This document shows positions 21,501 to 34,113 of a stretch of DNA of 64,000 bases, one piece after another. Positions within the stretch are counted from its first letter, which is position 1. Each line of letters opens with the position of its first letter. The position numbers and the translations under genes are program-made. The DNA is taken from the NCBI RefSeq assembly GCF_000203795.2, contig NW_006281099.1, positions 3,808,532 to 3,872,531 on the forward strand. The letters run 5' to 3'. The stretch is from Batrachochytrium dendrobatidis JAM81. Lineage: Eukaryota; Chytridiomycota; Chytridiomycetes; Rhizophydiales. The notes below the pieces were generated by a model that saw only the letters and a program-made list of their open reading frames with translations, did not search any database and was not told where the DNA came from.

Positions 21501-21870
21501 TTTATGAAAAGAAAAAGAGTAAAAAAGCAATTTATTTGTCAAATTGTAAAACAAAAATCGACTTTTTAATCGAGTCAAAATAACAAAATTTTGGGATATT
21601 TCAAGACAATTCACACGATTTAAATATTTGAAAATTAGTCAAATTTACACCAGAATTAATGTCTCATTAATGTGAGACATTACTAGTGTGAGAGTGTTGA
21701 CTTGCATTGTGTGAGACATTAGTAGTGTGTGAATGTGAGACATTTCTGAATAGTTTAACAATCAAAAACCCTCAACAATGACGTTTGAACTGGAATTCAC
21801 ATGACTTTCTTGGTTTCTTCCATTTTATGAACACTCACTCACTTGTTAATAAATGACGTAATCGAATATT
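21501..21870. promoter_or_regulatory. CRN-LINE shared upstream region, copy 1
   Basis: Nearly identical to 34114..34530 in front of the second CRN gene. It carries the perfect inverted repeat AATGTCTCA-N6-TGAGACATT at 21658..21681 and two more TGTGAGACATT copies downstream. It lies between the CRN start (minus) and the LINE ORF1-like region (plus). Confidence 0.6.
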
Positions 21871-24800
21871 GATTCATTCCTTTACATCCTTGATCAACTG
21901 CAACACACTTGACAATAATGTCGGCTATCAGTGCCGTCATATGTTCACGATCCTCACAAGTAATATGAACTCAATTGGAAACGTTGTCACTAGCTCATTT
22001 GGTCAGTTGCAGAGTCAAACCAATGACATTGTTGTCATGATGACCAAACACGACAATGTCATTCGATCATTACTGGGACAGATCTTGGTCAAACTGGACT
22101 CTGGTTGCTCACCAACACGTGTAGTTGTTATACCAGTTGTGGTATTCGAAACCATTTCCACGACTGTGAACATTACCGCAACAGTGACTGTGTTTTGTCC
22201 ACAAAGTCAATTCAAGTTGTTTATATGCGACAACAGCACGTTGCACACACACGCAGACTGTCGATACGGAATGTCAAGCAACAATCGACTTATTCCGTAA
22301 TCGTGCAATTGTTGACATAAATGCCATTGCGGTCAATGCTGTATCGACTGGTGTCGAACCTTGAATGAATGCTGCAACTCGCATTTGTTTATTGTGCTTT
22401 GCATCGAATGCGATGTGCACACTCAATAAACTTTGTGGTATTCTGGTCACATTCCGTATCAATCTGCAACGGATTACCAACATCCATACAATCAACAACA
22501 CGATCAGATTATTAGTACATCAATCTATTGCTGTCAAACTTGTAGTCATGACCCAACTCGGTACAAATCAGGTCAAGTTTGATCCAGAAACTCCAACAAA
22601 AACCATCAACCCGACCACTGAGCTGGCTGCTCGTCAACGGTTTGCTGATTATGTGGGTTTACTGTTGATGGGTAAGCGTGTAAACTGTCGTACATGCAAT
22701 TTATACTGCGAGTTGATGGTCAAGTCTGACAATCTGCATTCATGAACTTGTGTGCAAGCAGTGTTTTGTTGGATCTCAAACATCCTGCAACTCGCACAGT
22801 TGTTTGCACAGTTGCTCGCCTATCAATCCAACTGGATCTGCAACTCTGTCAAGCAAATCCGTAGTGCAACCTGCTGATGTTGATGTGACTACAATAAACA
22901 CGAAACTCACCAAAATAACACTTGCTGATCTGACAGGTCAATGAGTGACACTCTAACCATTAATACCAAACAAACAACGTTTTGAATCAACAATCAACTG
23001 TCATGACAATGGGTAACATTCGTGGTCATTTGGCATTCATCTCAAACCATCACATCAAACACATTTCCAAAATCGATTGCTGGACAACTCAACTCGGTGC
23101 ACGAGTCCGCATTACTGTGCCAGAGTCATGTTCCGCACACACTATCCATCAACTCTGTCACCAATCATCCATACAACAACTGACATACACAAAAACTGTC
23201 AACGCAGGCATCCAACGACATCCTCACTGTGTGTTCCACCACTTCCTAATTGTTGTCAAATATTGTCAGTCAATGTGTCAAACATTGCCAGCAAACACTC
23301 ACTACTTTGACATATATTCAGCCAAACCGACTATGTGGATTATCCGAGACTTGCATTGCAACGGACAGTTTCAAGCACACAGTGTGTGGTTTCAATGTAT
23401 TGCAACACTCGGCAACTGTTCCCGAACATCGAGACACCATTCGGTATTGACAAATGGTTTGGATTTACAAAATGACTGTTTATGGCACCATAATTGTCGC
23501 AAACATTCCAAACTTTACACCTGACTGTGTTTGGACTGTTGGCTGTGTACATTGGACACTCGGCTGCATGCGACTATCAAACGCGAAATGTCTTGTCTGC
23601 CATTCAACATGTCCTGTCAGCAGTTATTCCGTTTGACGATCACTCATCAGTGCTACTGTTTGCAGATTGGAACACTGAATATGTGTCATTACAACGCATC
23701 ATACACGCATGAATACTGCGTTTGACTGTCATGCAGTATGCTGGCAATACTCCGACAGTAACATCACTCGAGTGAGCAGGACTGCATGTCATTGACACTC
23801 TATCAATCACTTTGTGTGTGACGAGACTGAACAAACACTTGTAGAATCTGCTTGTGTAGACATGAACATTGCGGTTGTTGACGATGTGTCATTTACACTT
23901 GCATCCGCACTAATACACATGCACCAACTCATTCAGTCCATTCCACTCATCCAACTGACATATCACAACTCTGCATATATGCCTATGATCGGATTGCAAT
24001 GTTCACGATTGGTGGAATATATGCAGCGTTTGATGGATCATACACGGACACACACGAGCTATGCATTCAGTTATTGGATGCTGCCAATGCAACAGTGAAT
24101 GACTGTCAACTGCACGCACATGCACATACTGCTCGGGAACATAAACGTCGACTGTATCGCTCAATCAAACGGACAACTTGACATGGTAACACTGGAATAT
24201 CGATGTACATTACAGCAAGTATCCGTGACAATCACAATGAACTCTGTCGCAGCCAACTAGGTGCATTTTGGGACAAACACAATGCAACAATCCAGCGACT
24301 TGAATGCGCCAATGAACATATGATCTGGATCAAGTTTGCTGACACATTTGACCAGGCAGTATTGATGATCGTTTTGATATGACATTTGCAGCAGCTCGAG
24401 TCATGCCTGGTGGTGCAACACACACAACAGCCATCACTCCATTTCATTTCATTCCATTCCACTATACGATGTGATGTGATGCCAATCGTATCATTCAGTA
24501 TAGCAGTGATAATATTTTTGGCATACCGAGTAATCACTACTTGTGTCTTGCTATGGACGATAGTGGACATTTACTTGACTTGCAGTAATGTCAGTACTTG
24601 CATATACGTGATTCACTTCCACCATACAAACTGTTTCCAATTCGTGACGATGCCACTGATCTCGACTCGGATATATCTTGAAATCGACTAGCTGATGCAA
24701 TACAGCAGCTGGTCCACACCAGACACCTGAAAAACAACAGGATATTGGTCACATTCTACCGAGTCGCATTATATACACCTGATGCTACACCTGATGAACC

Positions 24801-26770
24801 ACCCAATTTATTTGCTCGTGTCCTGCTACACACAGTTCAGTCAATATGTTGACGGCCACTATGCAACCTGATGGCAGTCTGCATACACTGTACCGATTGT
24901 GCTGATTGCATATATCGACAATAATAACGGCGATCACATTGATACAAATGACAAACGCGGTATTACACTGATTGATGTGTGTCATAAACTGGTATGCAAG
25001 GTCTTGTAAACACACATTGATGGATCGTGGTGTTCAACAAACTCGTCACCACTGAGCATGGTCGATTTCAAACCAAACAAGTGTGTTGTGCAGGTTGGTT
25101 CACTAGTTGATATTGTTCAACAACGGCAGTGCGTGCAGTTCAATATTATTGTTGTGTTGATTGACATTCAAAATGCATTCGACACTGTCACGGTTGGTGC
25201 CTTGATATGATAACTGCAGCACATGTGATTGATACTACGCACACTGGTCTTGTTAACAGCGCTGCACACATGCTCATCAGCTCATGCTCAAACTGGATCA
25301 TTGGTTTCTAACCCATTTCCAATTGGACATGGAGTCCGGCTGTAATGTCCACTGTCGGATTGTTGTTCAACATGTTCATCAACAACATACACGATGATAT
25401 CAACCGATTGTCATTGCATGAGTATTGTGTAAATCACCATCAATGTGAGGGTTCATGTATGCCGACAATATCGTGATATTTGTTGACTCTGATCAGTCAC
25501 TCCAATTGGCATCTGGTGTACTTGCACAATGAATGGAACAATGTCAAACAAGTTTTGGTGTAGTCAAATGCAACATACTCAGTTTCCGTGGTTACAACAC
25601 TTTGACTCTGAATTACCAATTGATATGATGCTACACGAACAACAGATTCGTCGTGTTCAACACTACAAATATCTGGATGTTGTATTGCATGAACCACTGT
25701 ATCACACCATGTGACTGGACTATAATCAGGTTGCTGTATCCAATAGCATGTTGGTTGTGTCCGGTTCTTGCAAACCACCAACTCACAATCAACTTTCAGA
25801 CACGAATATTCTTGGCAGTCATTCTAGTAATGGTCATGTACGCACTGGATCTGGTTGTTGGTTGGTGGTAACTTGACTTGCCTACACAGTCAACAGCCAA
25901 CAACGGTGTGCTACACATATTGAATGCATGCAAATCCATGACTGTCAACTCCTTGTTGTTGAAATGGGTTCAGATCACCATTAGCTCGCTCACTCGTTGC
26001 ACCGATGTGATTGCATGATCAACCTGACACCAACCAAATCACACTCGAATGCATATGTTCCAGTCATGTGCATGGTGTATCGATTGTCAACTCACAATGT
26101 CAACTCCAACACATTCCACCATGATCATGGTCACATCACACCATGCTGATGTATGTCGATCGGTATCACATTGCAACCAGTTATCATCCAATGACTGCAA
26201 TGCAATACCGTGCATGTATTGTGACTGATACGCTGTGCACCATCAGCAAGTGTACAACTGTCACTTGATATATCGAGTCTGATATGCAACAACATGCTGT
26301 GTTTACCATGATCAGGTTTTTGATCAATCTTGGACTCATGATACATGATTTGACATGTTGGATCGTGTGGATGTGTCATGGACTGCAATTTAGTTGCAGA
26401 CACACATATGTTTGACATTGACCGATGCATACTGTGAAACGACTGATCAGTGCGGGTGTAATTGCACACTTGGTGGTATTGTGCATTATGGTTGTTTGAC
26501 AATGGATGAATGCTGGATTAGTCAGTTATATGCAACCTGTTTGAATCGACCTATTTGGACAAACACTCGATGTAACTGACAACAATGGGTTGACAGCCAT
26601 GTGGTGCTGATACTTGAGTTGGACCAATCACAGAATACTGACTGTTGGATCAATCGAGTTTTTGATGGTAGCGTACCAGTGGTAACAAACACAACTCTAA
26701 CACCATCACTGAGACTGTTATACAACAGTTGACCAATAAACTTGTAACACCACCAGCATATGCTTGCACG
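21640..26770 (+). mobile_element. Dead non-LTR (LINE) retrotransposon, copy 1
   Basis: Order on the plus strand: an ORF1-like region at about 21870-22940 (MFTILTSNMNSIGNVVTSSF); an endonuclease-like stretch at about 23480-23850 with LLFADWNTE, recalling the GDWN motif of APE-type nucleases; a linker; then reverse transcriptase at about 24950-25720. RT marks: ITLIDVCHKLVCKVL, VLIDIQNAFDTV, FMYADNIVIFVDS and RRVQHYKYLDVVLHEPL. The catalytic YADD reads YADN. The reading frame is cut many times, and no intact ORF above 181 codons remains. The 3' homology to copy 2 ends near 26770. Non-autonomous and inactive. Confidence 0.8.
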
Positions 26771-27623
26771 AGTTCATATCGTGGTTCAACACCCGAGTTT
26801 ATTTTAAAATTCATTCATTCAGAAATTACAGTTTCAATACATTCCACATTGTCGACACTTGCTCAATTCCCAACTCTTGTTTGATACAAACCAAATATCA
26901 CAAATAAACAATCCAGTCAATGTTCAGCAAACTCAACATTTGATCATTTTTTATTACAAATCAAAATACTGACAATCACTGCAACATACAAATGTTTGAT
27001 TTTATGTGAATACAACATTGTAATGTTATAAATATTCAACTGTTCGATATATCATCACAACAATCAATAACCAGTTTGATACACACAATCAGTCATACTT
27101 GTGTTTAATGCATGCATACACATCAATTGATTGTATCAACCATGTGTATAGTGTACTATTGTATATTGACAACACATCACATTATTGTATATGGATGAAT
27201 GGTTCAAAATACACGATTAGTAGTTTGTTATGGATTGAATACAACACATTCAAACAACAATGTTTAGTGTTTGTAACACAATTTGGTATTGATAATTCAT
27301 TGTATTGCAGTGTTGATATCAAGTCATGCAATGTGTTGATTGAATTTATTCAATTCACACGATCGGATGTTGAATATTCAATCGGAACGCACGACTGAGT
27401 CATGATGAGTGTGAGTCATGACTGTGAGACAAATGAGACAATCAACTCTACAAGTTAAACTACACAATCATCTAATAATACTCACAGATCATCCAACACT
27501 CTGGTCATGGCAATTATGAGTGATTTTGGTCTCGTTGACATGATTACAGTCATTGATACATTCATGTTTTTATTTTAAATATATTATAATAATGCTAGTA
27601 TATTTACAATCAGTAATCAGTCG
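26771..27623. other. Gene-poor spacer
   Basis: AT-rich with many TG/CA steps. A 99-codon open frame at 27099-27398 has no domain character and is not called. Confidence 0.4.
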
Positions 27624-27953
27624 TCATCTCTTGTGCAAGTCCTTTTTAATGTCATCAAGTCTCTCCTTGTTCATCTTGACTTTGACGATGAACGGAGTCA
27701 GCATAGTCTTGATTTCACTGACATCAGCCTTGAGTTTGACTTCTGACTCTTTGATCTGACTACAGAGGAAACTACCAAGAATAGTAGCTACTCCAAACAT
27801 TGCACCATACAGCAAGTAGTTTTTGCTGATATGATCTTGAACCTTGTCATGCAGGGGTTTGGATGTTGCTGCATGACTGTTGGTAGTGGTAAGTGGTCGT
27901 TTGAGTATGTGGGAGTGTAGTAGTTTTAATATGTGATGAGTCGAGTTGTTCAT
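27624..27953 (-). CDS. Small single-span protein, probably mitochondrial
   Basis: Single exon, 109 residues, ATG at 27953. The first 35 residues contain Lys, Arg, His, Ser and Thr and no acidic residue until DKVQD, consistent with a mitochondrial presequence. One membrane span at about 47-66 (YLLYGAMFGVATILGSFLCS) is followed by a Lys/Glu/Asp-rich coiled-coil-like tail ending KKDLHKR. Composition differs clearly from the decayed DNA around it, so it is likely a real gene. No family is recognised. Location is inferred from composition only. Confidence 0.55.
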   Translation of the reverse strand: MNNSTHHILKLLHSHILKRPLTTTNSHAATSKPLHDKVQDHISKNYLLYGAMFGVATILGSFLCSQIKESEVKLKADVSEIKTMLTPFIVKVKMNKERLDDIKKDLHKR

Positions 27954-30900
27954 TAGGATTTTATTTGGGAAAAATGAATCAATTTATCAAAATGGAAATT
28001 TCACGACTTGAATCCATAATTAAACTTTGCATGTGATTTGACATTCATTACATATTATTGACTTGGTTTTGAATATGACTGTTGACTGGCATATTAATGC
28101 ATACTAATGCATTGATATTACTTGTATTACAATTTGACCAATACATACATACAGCAATACATTACTTTGAATATCGAATCTAACCATTCAGATTCTGCTG
28201 GGATCTGTCATCAACAGTATCATACATTCCATTAATACTGTGATATTGCATGGTATGGTATACTATGTGTGTATGACAGTCGATCAGCATAGTCGATTGA
28301 TGTAATATGCTAGTAAAAGTCGCTACAGTCAAATATACTTGCTGTTGGTTTATGATAAAAGATGCCAATACACGGCATATCGAGTGTTTACATGACACAT
28401 GTCAAACATGTTTGTGCACCATCATGTGGTGATCGTGGTATGCATTATGATGTCGATATACAACATACACTAGGTGGATTGTTGATATCACACGTTTAGT
28501 TTTACTATTATGCATGACATTCAAATCAAAGTTGAACTTGATTGGTTCTAATACAGTATCAAATATATCAAGTATATCTGGATTATTCAGCGTATACATT
28601 GTCAATCAGTGTATTACTGTTTGTTGTGTTGTTGCATTGTTGCATTGATGGCATGTCTAAATATACAAGTATTTCAAAACCTGAATCACACCAACACTAA
28701 ATAGGTTCTTGGCATACAGTATCAAAACCAATTCCAACTGATTGCGGATATACTGATTGTCAAAAGTGCAACCATTTATCAACAAGACTTGAAATCGGTT
28801 GACAACAGTAAATACCCAAACCACACTGTTACCAATCGAATCGTGTATTGAAATATTGGTGTTTTCGATCATCGGTATTTGAATGGCGTAGTCAATAATA
28901 AGCTATCCAAAACCAGTCATGCAACTCAGCATTTAACAACTCGATTTAATCAATGGCTGGTTTGAGCTTGTTCAACATTTTGATAGATCCAATATGTAAA
29001 ACTGGTTGTAATGGTTTATGGTAGATGTTTAAATGTTCCGACTTGATACAAGGATCAAGTGAACCAAGTGGATCAAGTGGATTGAAAGTGTTGGAAAGGT
29101 TGGAAAAACTGAAAGACTGGTTCAAATAATAATATTGGCTACAAACACGCCATTCGAGTCGTCTGTTTTGTATGGATATGGCTGGCTTGTCAAATTGGGT
29201 TCCAACGATACAAGAGTTGATCCAACTGCCAAATAATCATGCAGTCAATCCAGCATCGGGTATCAATTGTGCCAAAGTGGTGGTATTGTTTTCAATCATA
29301 CAGTCAAGTAAACTCTTTTCGAGTGACTTACACTCGTCGATTGACAAATCAATACCGCAAGTGATCTTGTAATACACAACCATTGTGATCAACACACAAA
29401 ACATCAATTTGAACCACTCATTACATCAATTGATTCCTGACAACTCTTGGTCACTAAATCAAATATTACACGATACAGTGATTACAAAACAACACGAATG
29501 GACTGGACTGGACTAGAATGGATTGAATTGGATTAGTTTGGGTTTGGATCTTACTGTAGATGCATGACATTATCGGTTTACCAACCACAACCACGTTGTA
29601 AATTACAATTTGTAATGTATGTTTAATCACAACCAGTCAAATATTTCATTGTCCCATTTGATCAACCACCAATCAGTCTCGAGTAGCAATCCAATGTCGA
29701 TGGTATAGTATTTCTAGATTCATCCATTAAACTACTGTTTTTGTTGATATTGTTATACGGAATGTCACCTAATGTATGCCTTGAAAAATGCTCACCAATT
29801 ATATTTCTATTACCCATTGTTCATTACTCATTATCCATTGTTCATTTAACATTTTTGGCATTGTATCATAGATGGACATATCAATACAGCATGACTCCAC
29901 ATAGCCATGACATAAAACTTGCAAATGCCATTTTGTTGTAATCCTACCAACTGTCCATATACTGGAACTTCACAGCAGTCCTGGACACATTTGTGGTTGT
30001 TGTAATATCAGCAATCTTGGTGCAATCTTGCAGCAATCAGCCAACACTCGTAATTGTCCAAATAAACTTGCGTTTCATTTGTCAAACGTGTATCAAACTG
30101 CAAACCATTACCATCACAATCGTGTGCCTGTCGACTAATACAATGTTCTGATGTGATACAATATTGCTCCATATGAAAACACTATCACACGAGATATTGT
30201 TCGACTTGCAATCTCACAACTTGCGTGGTAGAATTGACTTTCAAAGCGTTGCGACGTATAACAATCCATCAAAACATGATCAGTGCTGTTAAAATATGAT
30301 ACACACTGTATAACTGATATGGGTTGTCATAACAGACATTGCACTACAAACATCATTCACGATCTCGAGTTGCAGATATACACATCACAGGTATTTGAAC
30401 AGATCCGATACAGTCATGTAGAACTGACAAGTGACAATACATCTGATTGTATCAGAATTGTTCAAATGTTTGAATGTGTATACTTGTAATCATGTTCCAG
30501 TTCCATCATTCATGGTCATATAGTATTAGTTGATCAAAAACACCATTTTTACAATACATTTGAATATAAACTGGACAAATCATCCATTTTATACCGACAA
30601 GTAATTGTCACAAAGTATGCTAGACATGTGGTTATGATTTACAATGGATCACACATGATTACTACACAATATGTTGCTATACAACTCAATATATGATCAG
30701 TTGGAATGTATGCTCCATTTGTGTCATTTTGATAGATTGGTGGTGTCCATTTCTGATACCGGTCATTAGACATGTATGCCATTTGATGATCAAACAACAC
30801 CGATTAATATCCACCAAATTAAACTCGATATTGTTGGACAGTTAATAGCGTATGTCATTGTAATGTGAGAGTGTTGAGATGTCAAGTCTGTTGATTTGCA

Positions 30901-32301
30901 CTGAGTCAATCCTTTGTATATATCTGGGATGTGATCATCAGTTGTGATCACCAGTCACCTCGGATGGAAGATCTATAGTAATCAGGTATCCTCAACAATG
31001 ATGCTTGAACGATGGCTCGCATACATTCCTTCCTTCTGGTATTGTTCATCGCTCTCCTACTTTATAAAACACTCTTCCCGTTTTTTAATAAACAACGCAA
31101 TTAGTTTATTGGATCATTCCTTTGTATCTTTGATTTGCTGTGATCTACTTGTCAATAATGATGACCATCAACATGCAGTCATATGCTCACAATCTACATT
31201 TCAGTCATTCAGATTCCTTGTTTTGGGAATGATCATTTCTGTCTCATATTTTGTTGAAATGATAATCAGTGTGTCACTGTGTATTACTGTTTGAACCAAA
31301 GTCAATACTGCAAGCACTCGAGTGCTACTCCAATCAATTGAGTTGAACTGACATTGGTATTGATATCTGCAAGAAATCCAACTGATTTCCAAATTGAACG
31401 AGTTGATTCCAAAATATTGTTATCCACAAACATAAATGTCAATTGCAACACTTTTATCAAATCTATTGGATATCAAACCCAGTAACCCATTGTAACAAGC
31501 CTTGAATTATGTCTCGGAACAATGCAACCATGACAAAATACAACACTTTACCGGGTTTGCTGTATACAACAACATATATTTGGAGCAGAGTTTGAACAAA
31601 TAGTTGCGCAGTTATTTGAAGTTTGTGTGTTTCTAGTATCATAACCAAAATGTGTGTTATTCCATCATCAATACTTTGCTCACAATACACTAACACTATT
31701 GCTACACAATCAGTTGTCAATGACCATGAGTAGTATATGTAGTGCACTGGATGATACCACTTGTTTTAAGCAAGACTGCTAAAATATTCAAAAGTTGACG
31801 ACATACTTTGATACATTCGTCCATGATGATTGTGATTGATATTGAACGCATTTGGTTTGTGGTTACAATGTGAATTCTGGTTTTAGAACTAATCAGAATC
31901 GGATTGTCTGGAATTGTCTGAAATTGTTGATGTGCTAGATTGGTGTTTTCACCTATAATCACTGCTAAATTTGATTCAAAGTTGTCAGGTGTGATATCCT
32001 GACAAATGCCGACATTATCAAAATGCTTACCGTATACAAGTTGATTAAAGTTGCAAGTTGTCTGCCAAACTCATACTTGATGCTTCAATCGGACACGATT
32101 AGATGGTACAAGGATGTGTCAACAGAGCCATTATTTGTCAAAAAGCGTATGTTACAATAGTAAACTTGAATTTGGACTTTCCATGCTAAATGCATATCAA
32201 TTCCTTGAATGTACACAATTGTATAATGCCAGTTTTATTAACATTGAATTATCAAATAATTGGAATGGTTGAAAATATGCCATTTCAGTTGTAAAATACA
32301 A
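27954..32301. other. Long gene-poor, decayed repeat tract
   Basis: More than 4 kb without a supported gene. It contains degenerate short tandem tracts (for example GATCAAGTG-type units near 29045-29080 and TGGACTGGAC-type near 29505-29540) and the decayed LINE head at 30862-31200. Many short open frames exist on both strands but none carries a motif. Confidence 0.5.
30862..31200 (+). repeat. Third, strongly decayed LINE/CRN-upstream head
   Basis: GTGAGAGTGTTGA, CCTCAACAATGA, a TTGTTCATC...TTTATAAAACACTC block, TTTAATAAACAACGCAATTA, GATCATTCCTTTGTATC and CTTGTCAATAATGA align in order with 21690-21930. It has many substitutions, and nothing of the later LINE domains can be followed beyond about 31200. 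Confidence 0.55.
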
Positions 32302-34113
32302 CTACCACTTTCTACTCTTCAAATCTGATTGCGTTATAGGGAGTTTTATAACGTATTGTTTCAATCCAGGAATGGGTCGTACCTGCTCTGTGCCTTTCTT
32401 TTCTTTGAAAGTCTGCTTTTTGAACTTTTCAAACCGATGAGGTGGAACCACAAAGTAGAGTTTGGGTTCATCATACAAATTGCACAGTTGTGTAAGAATA
32501 TCAACTCCGCGAATAGGATGTTCAGCAGCAACTGTAAATTGAAACATTCCCTGTTGACTGAGTGAATCAATTGCTGGAAAATTATCGTCATCTGTTGGTT
32601 CGTAATAGTTGCCATTAAGTGCTGCAGCAGTAGGGATAGTATTTTTTCCAAATGTAGTTCGTTGACTATTGAGAGCATCCAAAGTGATCTTTGTCGCTTT
32701 ACCATCTTCCAGGCATCTGCATTTAAGAGTTTTCCTACCAGTAGAAAAAACCACATGTCCGTATATCTCAAACAAATGCCTGGAAATCTCGTTGGGAGCA
32801 CCACCAAACATTTCCTGTAGATTGGTAATCATTTGAGAAGAACGAAGTTGCCAGAGTTGTTCTCCAACATACTCTGATGCCACATCCAAGTCGGTAAACT
32901 GGTAAGTATTCCCAAACTCATCATCTCCCACCAGTATTTGCAGCAGCGTATGTGATGCTGGAAATATGTCTGTTGTCTCTCCGACATATTTGACCCCGAC
33001 AGCAGCATTGACGTCAGCCAAAGCACTTAGCATTTTCTTTGGCACTGGAATAGAATAATCATTGTGAAATACAAAGCGAGCGACTCCACCACAGATACGA
33101 TGCCTTTCTTGAAGCATTTCGATTTTTAAACCCGGATAGCAATGGAGCCGACAAGTCTGTAACTCGTCCAAAGTCCAAACAGGAAAATACCATTCCTTGG
33201 CCATCTTCTGCTTCACAAATTCCTTGTACCATTCCGAACGGGGGGATGAAATGAACAATACAATACAAGACGAAGCGAGCGGTTCAGACGTTCGTCCATC
33301 AATAACGTAGAATGTATCTTGTTTCCAAACCAATTCCTCCGCATCAAACTCCGTGGTCCTGGTGACGAGTTGTTGTTGCAAGTCAAAGCATTTGTACGTA
33401 GAGCCCATTTGATAAACAATTCGGTTTGGCTTTAGAGACAGAGTTTTCTCGGCAAAGTCATCCATCAGGCGGTACAAAATGTAGACAAAGAATAGCGACT
33501 TTCCAATGCCCGGCGTCCCAGATATTGCAAATGATTCCATGCTAGGACTAATGTGTTTCAAGAGCAATTCAAACACATCTTTATAGCACTCTCTAACATA
33601 TAGCTTTTGGATCTTGTCTTGGGTGTATGGGAAAAAGACATGATCTGTCGACTGTATGCATTCATCGACCAGCTGGGCATTTGCAAACGACTTTAGTCGG
33701 GCTGTCAAATTATCGGGCTCAGATTCAGATTCAGGCTCGGTACGTTGTCGTTTGTGAGAGGAGCCTTCCTCTGCTGGTAAGTGAGAGGTCGAGGCTGCAG
33801 CAGATGCTGAATCTAGGTCAGTTTGAGTAGGTTGTCTTGGAGGTAAAGGTAAAACACCAATAACAACACAGGAGCCTCCTCGAGTACGTTTTTTGTAGTA
33901 CTGAGGAGTGTTTTCAATTGCTATGTCATCTAGGTCTGCGATAAGCTGGCCTTGTTGGTCGTAGAGCTGGAGTTGAGGAGCACCAATGTCAGCCATAGCA
34001 GGGCCATACTTTGCCTTGATGGCATCCTGAGCGTCACTCAGGTCTTCAAAGTCAGTAATGTCGATTCTGGTTCTTGTTCCAGCGTATTCAACATTAAGAT
34101 ATCTTTTTGACAT
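32302..34113 (-). CDS. Crinkler (CRN)-like protein, P-loop NTPase/RHS-type
   Basis: Single exon, open throughout, about 603 residues from ATG 34113 (MSKRYLNVEYAGTR); five codons of upstream in-frame sequence are ignored to match the other CRN head. Residues 1-95: CRN ubiquitin-like header (DITDFEDLSDAQDAIKAKYG). Linker 95-140: Ser/Glu-rich with a basic SHKRQR patch, a possible nuclear signal. NTPase about 180-330: Walker A SGTPGIGKSLFF, Walker B-like DTFYVIDGR. C-terminal part: HLFEIYGHVVFS, then MFQFTVAAEHPIRG, a nuclease-like E...D...QxT arrangement. This layout resembles the retrotransposon-hot-spot (RHS)-like group of CRNs. Predicted secreted or delivered effector; no classical signal peptide is visible. 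Confidence 0.85.
   Translation of the reverse strand: MSKRYLNVEYAGTRTRIDITDFEDLSDAQDAIKAKYGPAMADIGAPQLQLYDQQGQLIADLDDIAIENTPQYYKKRTRGGSCVVIGVLPLPPRQPTQTDLDSASAAASTSHLPAEEGSSHKRQRTEPESESEPDNLTARLKSFANAQLVDECIQSTDHVFFPYTQDKIQKLYVRECYKDVFELLLKHISPSMESFAISGTPGIGKSLFFVYILYRLMDDFAEKTLSLKPNRIVYQMGSTYKCFDLQQQLVTRTTEFDAEELVWKQDTFYVIDGRTSEPLASSCIVLFISSPRSEWYKEFVKQKMAKEWYFPVWTLDELQTCRLHCYPGLKIEMLQERHRICGGVARFVFHNDYSIPVPKKMLSALADVNAAVGVKYVGETTDIFPASHTLLQILVGDDEFGNTYQFTDLDVASEYVGEQLWQLRSSQMITNLQEMFGGAPNEISRHLFEIYGHVVFSTGRKTLKCRCLEDGKATKITLDALNSQRTTFGKNTIPTAAALNGNYYEPTDDDNFPAIDSLSQQGMFQFTVAAEHPIRGVDILTQLCNLYDEPKLYFVVPPHRFEKFKKQTFKEKKGTEQVRPIPGLKQYVIKLPITQSDLKSRKW

Noticed and set aside
21501..21614. Longer CRN start at 21614 (38 extra codons)
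   Set aside because: The same upstream DNA is out of frame with the head in the second CRN gene, so it is shared promoter, not coding.
22982..23524. 180-codon open frame in both repeats as a gene
   Set aside because: It lies inside the dead LINE, its partner frames carry the endonuclease-like motif, and its composition (His, Gln, Thr, Cys) is that of CA-rich decayed DNA. It is kept in both copies because they are recent duplicates.
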